Assembly (NCBI GenBank): GCA_041917755.1
Contig: JAYRWY010000003.1
Location: 17,170-81,169 of the forward strand
Source of the DNA: RGZA01 sp041917755
Lineage (GTDB): Bacteria > Pseudomonadota > Alphaproteobacteria > UBA9219 > RGZA01
Direction of reading: 5' to 3'
Length of the DNA stretch: 64,000 nt
Position numbers and translations under genes: made by a program
The notes under the pieces: generated by a model
The model's input: only the letters and a program-made list of their open reading frames with translations
Databases searched by the model: none
What the model was told of the DNA's origin: nothing
Shown: piece after piece, positions 34,480 through 42,473 of the stretch
Numbering within the stretch: position 1 is the first letter of the stretch
Layout: each line of letters begins with the position of its first letter

Positions 34480-34594
34480 TCGCGGCGCTATTCCATAAAA
34501 TTTGAACTATCATTCAGTGACGGTTAACTGTTTTTTGTTACGGTTCGTCTCCCAGTGGTGTTTTTTATAAAATACAATAGTTGGAGAGTATCTC

Positions 34595-34855
34595 ATGGCC
34601 GATCAAATTTTCTTATTTGCCAAACGTCTGATGAAACAGGCAATGAGCAAGACCTATGCTGCACCACTTCCGCATGATTTATGTGAAATGGGCGACCGTA
34701 ACTACGTACGCTCCAGCGGCGAATTGAACAACAATCGCAAGCTTGCACGCAAAACCATTAAAATGACGATGTGCCAGGAACAAGGCTACGCATGGCCTAA
34801 ATCCATGTCGCATCGCTCGGAAATTTTTGCACCAGAAAAAATTCTGTCTGCTTAA
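34595..34855 (+). CDS. Small basic protein of unknown function
   Basis: An 86-residue protein with GGAGAG seven bases before the ATG. Basic, no membrane segment, no recognised family. The end is AWPKSMSHRSEIFAPEKILSA. Its stop shares bases with the convergent ppk stop (TTAA at 34852-34855), and its terminator lies within ppk. A well-placed ribosome-binding site and dedicated terminator support a real gene. Confidence 0.65.
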   Translation: MADQIFLFAKRLMKQAMSKTYAAPLPHDLCEMGDRNYVRSSGELNNNRKLARKTIKMTMCQEQGYAWPKSMSHRSEIFAPEKILSA

Positions 34856-37026
34856 ATTTCTCTGAGTTTCAATTCAGGCGGCTTGCTGCCTTCCAGAATT
34901 GCAGAACCCCGGCCCGAAAGGCTGGGGTTTTTCATGAAGTAATGGTGTGCGCTAAATGGTTCGTCGCCTTGCTCGGGCTGCAGACGGCGATAATTACCAT
35001 CCATATCCATTTCCCAGCTTTGGGTGTTGTCTTTAATACAGGCTACCATGATCTGGTTCAGCACCTGTTGGTGCACGGTTGGGTTTTCAATGGGTGCCAT
35101 GATTTCAATGCGGCGGTCTAGATTGCGCTGCATCCAATCTGCTGAGGTGATAAATACTTTTGCTTGTTCATTTGGTAATCCGCCGCCATTGCCGAAGCAG
35201 ATGATGCGGCTGTGTTCTAGAAAGCGTCCCACAAGACTGCGCACCGTAATGCGCTCCGAAAGGCCAGGGATATTTGGCTTAAGGCAGCATATGCCGCGCA
35301 CAATCAGCATGATGTCAACGCCTGCCGTGGCCGCATCGTAAAGCTTATCAATCATCTCTGGATCAACAAGGGAATTAAGTTTTGCCCAAATGGCGGCGGG
35401 CTTACCTTCCTTTGCAAATGCAATTTCTGCATCAATCAGCTCATATAATTTTTTACGCAAGGTAAGTGGCGCATAGGATAGCTTTTCCATTGCACGCGGT
35501 TCTGCATAACCTGTCATGTAATTAAACAATGCGCCAGCATCGCGCGCTATCGCGGCATCTGACGTAAAAAAAGAAAGGTCAGTGTATATCTTTGCAGTAT
35601 GTGGATGATAATTGCCTGTTCCAATATGGACATAGGACTTCAGTTCCGTGCCTTCGCGGCGCACGACCATGGAGAGTTTTGCGTGGGTTTTTAAATCAGT
35701 AAAGCCATAGACGACTTGCGCACCTGCGCTTTCTAATGCGCGGCTAATGCTAATGTTTGCTTCTTCATCAAATCGTGCTTTTAATTCCACCATGACGGTG
35801 ACTGATTTGCCACTCGATGCCGCTTCAACTAATGCCTGTACAATAGGGCTTTGACTGCTGGTACGGTACAGTGTCTGCTTGATTGCCATGACATGCGGGT
35901 CTTTAGCCGCTTGGCGCAAAAAGTGTACGACTGCATCAAAGCTTTCATACGGATGATGGATAATCAGATCCTTCTTTTTGATGGCGGCAAATACATCACC
36001 ATTAAAATCATTGATGCGTTCGCTTTGGCGCGGCGTATATGGCGTGAACCGCAAATCCGAGCGTCCGCAATTTACAATTTCACGTAAATCCGAAAGCCCA
36101 TTAAGTCCTTTTACAATATGCGTGAACTTTTCTTCAAACTTGATGTGTTCACGCAAAAATTTACGCAACGCCTCCGATGTGTCAGTATGAATACCAAGAC
36201 GAATAACTTCACCAGAGCGTCGCTTCTTCAATGCATCTTCATAGTTGTGTAACAAGTCTTCTGCGCGCTCATCAAATTGCAGTTCGGTATTGCGTACCAC
36301 GCGGAACACGCCTGATGAAACAAGTGTAAACCCGGGTATAATCTTTTCAACAAACAGCAATATAATCCGTTCTAATTGAATAAAACGCAGACCTTCTTGC
36401 TTGCTTTGCGGGTTCAATATTTTTACAAACCGTTCAATGCTCGATGGAATGCCAATAAGATGCACCATGGTCTCGCCGGTTGTCTGCGATTGCATTTCAA
36501 GAGCAAGCGCAATGCCTTTATTGGGAATAAGCGGGAAGGGGTGGGCAAGGTCAACCGCAACAGGAGTAAGGAGCGGTAAAACCATGGTTTGGAAAAATTC
36601 TTCAAGCCATGCAATGTCACTCTGGCTTAATTCGCGCGTCCGGCAAATATGGACATTCACTGTTTCCAATTCTTTGCGGATTTCCTGCCACGCTTTTTGC
36701 TGGCGGCTTATCATCTTGGTGGTTTTTAAATTAACCAGCTCCAACTGTTGTTCCGGGGTCAAGCCATCATCGCTGACGATGTCTAGCTGGTTATAAATTT
36801 GTCCACGCAGGCCGCCAATGCGTACCATATAAAATTCATCAAGATTTGCAGCCGAGATAGCCAGAAAGTTTAATCGTTCCAGAAGTGGATGCGCTTTGTT
36901 GAATGCTTCATCCAAGACGCGGTCATTAAACGCCAGCCACGATAACTCTCGGTTATTGAAGCGGGAGGCGCTATTTTTTTCGGGATTTTTTTCTGAATCT
37001 GCAATCGTATGGGGCATAAAGGGCAT
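34852..37026 (-). CDS. ppk: Polyphosphate kinase 1
   Basis: A 724-residue PPK1, which reversibly builds polyphosphate from ATP. N domain with FNNRELSWLAFNDRVLDEA (about 22-40); the two phospholipase D-like catalytic domains follow, with the phosphorylated-His region HIGTGNYHPHTAKIYTDL (about 455-472) and ADWMQRNLDRRIE (about 640-652). The Arg/Lys ligands typical of PPK1 are within ELKARFDEEANI. ATG at 37026 or three codons later. Divergent from the sixA-like gene. Confidence 0.97.
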   Translation of the reverse strand: MPFMPHTIADSEKNPEKNSASRFNNRELSWLAFNDRVLDEAFNKAHPLLERLNFLAISAANLDEFYMVRIGGLRGQIYNQLDIVSDDGLTPEQQLELVNLKTTKMISRQQKAWQEIRKELETVNVHICRTRELSQSDIAWLEEFFQTMVLPLLTPVAVDLAHPFPLIPNKGIALALEMQSQTTGETMVHLIGIPSSIERFVKILNPQSKQEGLRFIQLERIILLFVEKIIPGFTLVSSGVFRVVRNTELQFDERAEDLLHNYEDALKKRRSGEVIRLGIHTDTSEALRKFLREHIKFEEKFTHIVKGLNGLSDLREIVNCGRSDLRFTPYTPRQSERINDFNGDVFAAIKKKDLIIHHPYESFDAVVHFLRQAAKDPHVMAIKQTLYRTSSQSPIVQALVEAASSGKSVTVMVELKARFDEEANISISRALESAGAQVVYGFTDLKTHAKLSMVVRREGTELKSYVHIGTGNYHPHTAKIYTDLSFFTSDAAIARDAGALFNYMTGYAEPRAMEKLSYAPLTLRKKLYELIDAEIAFAKEGKPAAIWAKLNSLVDPEMIDKLYDAATAGVDIMLIVRGICCLKPNIPGLSERITVRSLVGRFLEHSRIICFGNGGGLPNEQAKVFITSADWMQRNLDRRIEIMAPIENPTVHQQVLNQIMVACIKDNTQSWEMDMDGNYRRLQPEQGDEPFSAHHYFMKNPSLSGRGSAILEGSKPPELKLREI
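34905..34932 (+). terminator. Rho-independent terminator inside the 3' end of ppk
   Basis: AACCCCGGCC (34905-34914) pairs with GGCTGGGGTT (34920-34929), ten pairs with one G-T wobble, loop CGAAA, then TTT. It points rightward and so ends the transcript of the 86-residue gene, while the same bases encode part of the C-terminus of Ppk on the other strand. Confidence 0.8.
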
Positions 37027-37091
37027 GTATTTGGCTGTAGACCTATCTTAAGGAGTCAGGTATTAAAAAGGTGTTTCTATATGGATTAACC

Positions 37092-37607
37092 ATGAAAACC
37101 TTGATTCTTCTACGCCATGCCGAGGCAGCCGAATTACAATCCGGCCAGGACGCTCAGCGGCCATTAACGCAAAAGGGCCGTGAGATGGCTGTGTGGGTTG
37201 GTAATGAACTCACCAAAAAAGGTTTATGGCCCGATTTTATTTTATCTTCGTCCGTCCAGCGCACGAAGGAAACCTGCGGTTTATTGCAAGAAGCATGGAC
37301 CCCGGATGTGTATCCGCAAGTTTTTTTTGATCCTGCCATCTACCGCGCAGATGCGCATGAATGCCTTGAGATGATTGCCATGCAGGACGAAATGCACAGC
37401 ACCTTGATGATGGTTGGCCACAACCCCAGCATCCATCAACTAGCATTGTTGTTATGCGGGGCAGGGCAAATTGGCAAAAAGCCAGAACTCGCAAGTAATT
37501 TTCCTCCCGCATCCTGCGTGGTTCTAACATTCCCGCAGGAACAATGGGTGCGCATCCATAAGGGCAGCGGTACCCTCGTCGATTTCTTTCATCCCGCAGG
37601 ATTATAA
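37092..37607 (+). CDS. SixA-like histidine phosphatase
   Basis: A 171-residue member of the phosphoglycerate mutase superfamily, SixA branch, from the ATG at 37092 (a GTG 21 bases earlier is open, but LILLRHAEA sits too far in then). The catalytic RHG-like element is RHAEA (residues 6-10) and the second His is in MMVGHNP (about 113). SixA proteins dephosphorylate His on phosphotransfer proteins; here the partner is unknown. Divergent from ppk, overlapping one base with the WD40 gene (TAATG). Confidence 0.85.
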   Translation: MKTLILLRHAEAAELQSGQDAQRPLTQKGREMAVWVGNELTKKGLWPDFILSSSVQRTKETCGLLQEAWTPDVYPQVFFDPAIYRADAHECLEMIAMQDEMHSTLMMVGHNPSIHQLALLLCGAGQIGKKPELASNFPPASCVVLTFPQEQWVRIHKGSGTLVDFFHPAGL

Positions 37608-38647
37608 TGGCAAATTTAGCAGCCGATGACCGCCCCTATGCGGGTGCGGAATGGCAAGAAAACGCATTTATTGTTGATGCCCAGGCTTTGGAAGCCTTTG
37701 GTTGCATGGCCATTGGCCTTGCTGACGGTCATGTCAGCTTGCGGTTGCTTGGTAAGCCAGAAACCGAACTATGTCCGACCATTGCCGCGCATAAAAATGG
37801 TCTGTCTGGTTTGGTGGTTGCCCCAAATGGCAAGGCGTTTATTTCCATGGGCGAAGATGGTCGCGTGGTGCGCATACTGCCCGATGGAACAACCCAGCAA
37901 ATACTGCATATCGAAAAAGCATGGTTTGAGCAAATCGCTGTGCATGCAGATGCAGGCTTAATTGCTGTGAGCTATAAAAAAACAGTCATCGTATTTGATG
38001 AGCAGGGTAAGGTGCGCGCAGAGTTCGCCAATCACCCAAGCACAGTTCAAGGCATTTCATTTGATACAAAGGGAAAACGGATTGCCGCCAGCCATTATGG
38101 CGGGGTCAGTTTATGGTGGGTAAATGGCGAAGTAGGGCAGGTTCCGCAACGCTTGAATTGGAAAGGCTCGCACCTTTCCATCGCATGGTCGCCCAATGGC
38201 AAATATCTTCTCACTTCCATGCAGGAAAACACCCTGCATGGCTGGCGTACGCCAGATTTTGCTGATTTTCAAATGAGTGGCTATGCCATAAAACCCAAAT
38301 CATTCGGCTGGTCACAGGATAACCGTTGGCTTGCCAGCTCAGGCTCGCCAGGTATTGTATGTTGGGACTGCGGCGGTAAAGGCCCTATGGGTAAGCCTGC
38401 AACTGTCCTTGCCCAAGACTGCGAGGATATTACCACGCGTGTGGCGTGCCATCCTTCACTTGATTTGGTCGCGGCGGGAACACTGGGCGGCGATGTATAC
38501 ATGGCGCGGTTTCAAGATGACCGCATCGTGCGTTTAAAAACCAACAGCAAGAGCGAGATAACAACCTTGCGTTGGAGTGATAACGGCCAGACATTATTAG
38601 GCGGCTGCGAAGATGGCTCTGCCTATGCGTGGGTCTTTTCAGATTAA
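37607..38647 (+). CDS. WD40-repeat protein
   Basis: A 346-residue protein made of WD40-type beta-propeller repeats: FISMGEDGRVVRILP, ISFDTKGKRIAASHYGGVSLWWV, IAWSPNGKYLLTSMQENTLHGWR, TLRWSDNGQTLLGGCEDGSAYAWV and others, about seven blades. WD40 scaffolds are not common in bacteria but are found in alphaproteobacteria. No enzyme domain or signal peptide. Starts within the sixA-like stop (TAATG) so the two are co-translated, suggesting joint action. Its end shares bases with the convergent ygfZ stop (TTAA at 38644-38647). Confidence 0.9.
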   Translation: MANLAADDRPYAGAEWQENAFIVDAQALEAFGCMAIGLADGHVSLRLLGKPETELCPTIAAHKNGLSGLVVAPNGKAFISMGEDGRVVRILPDGTTQQILHIEKAWFEQIAVHADAGLIAVSYKKTVIVFDEQGKVRAEFANHPSTVQGISFDTKGKRIAASHYGGVSLWWVNGEVGQVPQRLNWKGSHLSIAWSPNGKYLLTSMQENTLHGWRTPDFADFQMSGYAIKPKSFGWSQDNRWLASSGSPGIVCWDCGGKGPMGKPATVLAQDCEDITTRVACHPSLDLVAAGTLGGDVYMARFQDDRIVRLKTNSKSEITTLRWSDNGQTLLGGCEDGSAYAWVFSD

Positions 38648-39516
38648 GCTGCCGGCTCAAAAATCTTTTGCTTCACATAATCAGGAACGCGTACATCAAA
38701 GGTCGTGCCATGGTGTACCACCATCCGCTTTTCTTCGATGAAGGGTTTGATTTTTTCCAATTGAAATAATCCAAGCCCGTAATCCTTGCCAATCGCCATG
38801 ACGCGGCCAACACTATAGCCTTCATGCAAAATATCATGATGCCGCTCTGGCGGTAATCCTTCGAATTTAAAGGGTAAATAGCGTTTTTTGATAAGGCCAC
38901 GGTAGCGGGTGCGGGCAGTTAATTCCTGCCCCATATAGCAACCCTTGCTCCAGCTGATTGCGTTCAGAGTATCAAAATTCAACTCAAGCAATGTGGCGAT
39001 ACCGTTTTCAATTTCAAACGAACCCTCGGCAACGCCATGCTTATATCGATGTTCTTTATAATCATCTTCTTCACGGTTGGTGGGGATCCTAGCCGCATTA
39101 TCTTTTCTGATGATTATCCGCTCGCCTAGTTCCGGTAAGCGTGGATCTGCATATGCAATTGCCTCGTTGCTTGGAGCGCCCCAACATGCAAAGACTGAGA
39201 AGTGGCTGCGAGGATCCTCAATATTGATTTGAGAACGCATTTTATAAAACAGCAAACGGCGGATTAATTCGTTGGCTTGCGCTGCATCGCAATCCAGCAA
39301 TAAATAATCGTCTTGCGGCACGACAAAAAAATCGAACAGGTACTTTCCCTGCGGCGTAAGGAAGGCGGTATAGAGCGGTTTGCCATCTACCGCTAGTTGA
39401 ATGTCCTGGCTAATTAGCCCCTGAAGGAAGGTGAATCTGTCCGGTCCCACGATACGCAGGACGTTACGATTGCTTAAAAGGGCGGTTTTTGTGGCACCAT
39501 TCATGGCTTTTGACAT
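38644..39516 (-). CDS. ygfZ: YgfZ/IBA57-like folate-binding Fe-S maintenance protein
   Basis: A 290-residue GcvT-fold protein. The YgfZ signature is KGCYMGQELTARTRYRG (about 194-210), with the conserved Cys; N-terminal folate-binding region VGPDRFTFLQGLISQDI (about 24-40). This group (YgfZ/IBA57) supports assembly or repair of [4Fe-4S] proteins with tetrahydrofolate. Convergent with the WD40 gene, divergent from the GT9 gene 29 bases away. Confidence 0.9.
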   Translation of the reverse strand: MSKAMNGATKTALLSNRNVLRIVGPDRFTFLQGLISQDIQLAVDGKPLYTAFLTPQGKYLFDFFVVPQDDYLLLDCDAAQANELIRRLLFYKMRSQINIEDPRSHFSVFACWGAPSNEAIAYADPRLPELGERIIIRKDNAARIPTNREEDDYKEHRYKHGVAEGSFEIENGIATLLELNFDTLNAISWSKGCYMGQELTARTRYRGLIKKRYLPFKFEGLPPERHHDILHEGYSVGRVMAIGKDYGLGLFQLEKIKPFIEEKRMVVHHGTTFDVRVPDYVKQKIFEPAA

Positions 39517-39545
39517 AGCGCAGTTTTGTCGTCTATCAAAGGGGT

Positions 39546-40463
39546 ATGGTTTACAGGCCTAAAAAATTATTGTTCATAACATCCAATCGTTTGGGCGATG
39601 CTGTCTTATCGACAGGCATCCTTGCCAAAGCAATTGAGCATTATGAACCAACAGAAGTCACGATTGCGTGTGGCCCAATCCCTGCGCCTCTGTTTGCTGC
39701 GGTTCCCAAGCTTAAACGCATTATCATTCTGGATAAGCAAGAAGGTGGCTTGCATTGGGTAAAGTTATGGCAGCAAGTGTTCCCCCAATTATGGAACGTA
39801 GCCATTGATCTGCGTAATTCCATTGTTTCCTATTTGATATTCAGTAAAAAGACATTCCGCTTTACTCAAGGCGATGAGTATAAGCATAAATCGGTTCAGC
39901 TTGCCGACATGATGCAACTCAATGATGCTCCCTATAATAAAATTTGGCTGAACAAAGAAGCCCAAGAACTTGCACAAACCACACTATATGAAGGTGATCC
40001 GGTATTGGCATTGTGCCCAACGGCAAATTGGCAACCTAAAACATGGCCTGCCGACAGATTTATCGAGGTTGCGTTGCGCTTACCATTCCAGCGTATTGCT
40101 GTATTCGGTGCAGAGCATGAACGCCCACAGGCCATGCCAATAATTGAAACATTACGCAAAACATTTGATGTCATTGATCTGGTTGGTAAGACCGACCCGC
40201 TAGAGGCCGCCGCCTGTCTGGCGCGTTGCCAATTATGCATTGCCAATGACTCAGGCCTGATGCATATCGCGGCCGCGATGGGCACTCCTACGCTAGGTTT
40301 ATTTGGCCCCAGCAGTGATACGGAATACGCGCCGCATGGCCCGCGTACGGCATTAGTTCGCGGCGCTGATTTCGACAGTCTGGAAAACCTTGATGAGCCC
40401 TTTGATTTGATGAAGGCCATTACGATTGATGCCGTCGTTAATGCTGCTAAAAAGCTGATATAA
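39546..40463 (+). CDS. Glycosyltransferase family 9 (heptosyltransferase-like)
   Basis: A 305-residue GT9 enzyme of the ADP-heptose:LPS heptosyltransferase superfamily. N-terminal KKLLFITSNRLGDAVLSTG matches the family start with the general base Asp; the donor-binding half contains ALCPTANWQPKTWPADRF and NDSGLMHIAAAMGTPTLGLFGPSSDTEYAP (about 231-260). It should act on the LPS inner core or a related glycan; the actual sugar is not predictable. A TPP-riboswitch follows after the stop. Confidence 0.88.
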   Translation: MVYRPKKLLFITSNRLGDAVLSTGILAKAIEHYEPTEVTIACGPIPAPLFAAVPKLKRIIILDKQEGGLHWVKLWQQVFPQLWNVAIDLRNSIVSYLIFSKKTFRFTQGDEYKHKSVQLADMMQLNDAPYNKIWLNKEAQELAQTTLYEGDPVLALCPTANWQPKTWPADRFIEVALRLPFQRIAVFGAEHERPQAMPIIETLRKTFDVIDLVGKTDPLEAAACLARCQLCIANDSGLMHIAAAMGTPTLGLFGPSSDTEYAPHGPRTALVRGADFDSLENLDEPFDLMKAITIDAVVNAAKKLI

Positions 40464-40523
40464 ATCGGGCTTTGGCCTATTTCCTTTGACAAAAAACCTC
40501 ATTCAACGCATCTTCTACCCATT

Positions 40524-40597
40524 CCAAGAGGTGCCTTATAAAAGGCTGAGAAATACTCTTAGAACCTGATCCGGGTTATGCTGGCGGAGGGATGGAA
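40524..40597 (+). ncRNA. TPP riboswitch (thi box)
   Basis: The conserved TPP-aptamer parts are in order: AGAGGTGCC near 40527, GGCTGAGAAATACTC (40544-40558), then AGAACCTGATCCGGGTTATG (40561-40580) and GGCGGAGGGATGGA at the 3' end. It stands 56 bases before thiC. Downstream TATTCCCC (40608-40615) can pair with GGGGATA of the thiC ribosome-binding site (40643-40649), which suggests translational control: with TPP bound, the site is masked. Confidence 0.96.
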
Positions 40598-40652
40598 TTA
40601 AAAAACGTATTCCCCCCAACGCTGTCTTGCCCGTAACCAAAAGGGGATAGCT

Positions 40653-42461
40653 ATGCTCGATAATACCAATGACCTAACGGTTACCACTGGTGCGTTTCCA
40701 TCATCACGCAAAGTTTATGTGGAAGGCGATCGTTACAAAGATGTGCGCGTTGCCATGCGCGAGATAGACCTTGCCCCCGAAAGCAAAGAAGAACCCATGC
40801 GTGTCTATGACACATCGGGTGCATATTCTGATCCCAGCATTCAAATCGATATTCAAAAAGGCCTACCTGCCTTGCGCCGTGAATGGATTATGCAACGCGG
40901 TGACGTTGAGGTCGTTGAAGGTCGCGCCCGTAAGCCAGAAGATGATGGCTTGGCGGCAGGGGAAACATTGAAGGTTGCCCAGTTTGACCGTACAAATATC
41001 CCCGTATTGCGCGCAAAGAACGGCAAAGCGGTCACGCAATTGGCCTATGCACGCGCGGGTATTGTAACCCCGGAAATGGAATATGTAGCCATCCGTGAAA
41101 ATATTGGCCGCAAACAGAAATTGAAAGAAGCCGAAGATAAGGGTGAACGTTTTGGCGCTAACATTCCTGACTTTGTAACACCAGAATTTGTTCGTGATGA
41201 AATTGCAGCTGGCCGCGCGATTATTCCGAATAATATCAACCACCCTGAATCCGAGCCGATGATTATCGGCCGTAATTTCTTGGTCAAAATTAACGCCAAT
41301 ATTGGTAACTCGGCCGTTGCATCAACCGTTGCCGAAGAAGTTGAAAAAATGGTGTGGTCCATTCGCTGGGGCGCCGATACCGTGATGGATTTATCAACGG
41401 GTCGTCACATCCACACCACGCGTGAATGGATTATCCGTAATTCACCTGTTGCAATTGGCACGGTGCCTATTTATCAGGCTTTGGAAAAAGTAAATGGCAA
41501 AGCTGAAGATTTAACGTGGGAAATCTTCCGCGATACCTTGATAGAACAATGCGAACAGGGCGTAGACTACTTCACCATCCATGCTGGTGTGCGTTTGGCA
41601 TATATTCCGCTTACTGCAAAACGCGTCACAGGTATTGTTTCGCGTGGCGGCAGTATCATGGCGAAGTGGTGCCTCGCTCATCACAAAGAAAACTTCCTCT
41701 ATACCCATTTTGAGGAAATCTGCCAGTTGCTGAAACAATATGATGTTGCGTTCTCCTTGGGTGATGGCTTGCGTCCTGGCTCAACCGCAGATGCAAATGA
41801 TGCCGCGCAGTTTGGCGAATTGGAAACGTTGGGCGAGCTAACAAAGATTGCATGGAAGCATGATTGCCAAGTCATGATTGAAGGCCCTGGCCATGTTCCA
41901 ATGCACAAAATCAAAGAAAATATGGACAAGCAATTGGAAGTATGTGGCGAGGCCCCGTTCTATACCCTTGGGCCCCTCACAACCGATATTGCACCGGGTT
42001 ATGACCATATTACCTCGGCGATTGGTGCGGCGATGATTGGCTGGTTTGGCACCGCCATGCTTTGCTATGTTACGCCCAAGGAGCATTTGGGTCTGCCTAA
42101 CCGCGATGATGTGAAAGTCGGCGTGGTAACATACAAAATTGCTGCTCACGCAGCAGATTTGGCAAAGGGTCATCCTGGCGCACGCCTACGTGATGATGCG
42201 TTGTCACGTGCACGCTTTGAATTCCGCTGGAAGGATCAGTTTAATCTATCACTTGATCCAGACACAGCCAGCTCATTCCATGATGAAACACTGCCAGCAG
42301 AAGGCGCAAAACTTGCACATTTCTGCTCCATGTGTGGTCCTAAATTCTGTTCCATGAAGATTTCAACTGAAATCCGCGAAATGGCAGAAAAGGGCATGGA
42401 TGAAAAATCACAGGAATTCCGTAAAAAAGGTAGCGAGATTTACCACGACGCTGCCGAGTAG
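40653..42461 (+). CDS. thiC: Phosphomethylpyrimidine synthase ThiC
   Basis: A 602-residue radical SAM enzyme that converts aminoimidazole ribotide to hydroxymethylpyrimidine phosphate in thiamine synthesis. The Fe-S cluster Cys motif lies near the end, CSMCGPKFCSMK (CxxCxxxxC, about 560-570). Other family blocks include GADTVMDLSTGRHIHTTREW and EGPGHVPMHKIKENM. GGGGATAG precedes the ATG. A TPP riboswitch controls it. pabB-pabC follows 12 bases later. Confidence 0.98.
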   Translation: MLDNTNDLTVTTGAFPSSRKVYVEGDRYKDVRVAMREIDLAPESKEEPMRVYDTSGAYSDPSIQIDIQKGLPALRREWIMQRGDVEVVEGRARKPEDDGLAAGETLKVAQFDRTNIPVLRAKNGKAVTQLAYARAGIVTPEMEYVAIRENIGRKQKLKEAEDKGERFGANIPDFVTPEFVRDEIAAGRAIIPNNINHPESEPMIIGRNFLVKINANIGNSAVASTVAEEVEKMVWSIRWGADTVMDLSTGRHIHTTREWIIRNSPVAIGTVPIYQALEKVNGKAEDLTWEIFRDTLIEQCEQGVDYFTIHAGVRLAYIPLTAKRVTGIVSRGGSIMAKWCLAHHKENFLYTHFEEICQLLKQYDVAFSLGDGLRPGSTADANDAAQFGELETLGELTKIAWKHDCQVMIEGPGHVPMHKIKENMDKQLEVCGEAPFYTLGPLTTDIAPGYDHITSAIGAAMIGWFGTAMLCYVTPKEHLGLPNRDDVKVGVVTYKIAAHAADLAKGHPGARLRDDALSRARFEFRWKDQFNLSLDPDTASSFHDETLPAEGAKLAHFCSMCGPKFCSMKISTEIREMAEKGMDEKSQEFRKKGSEIYHDAAE

Positions 42462-42473
42462 TAGCAACGCGCC

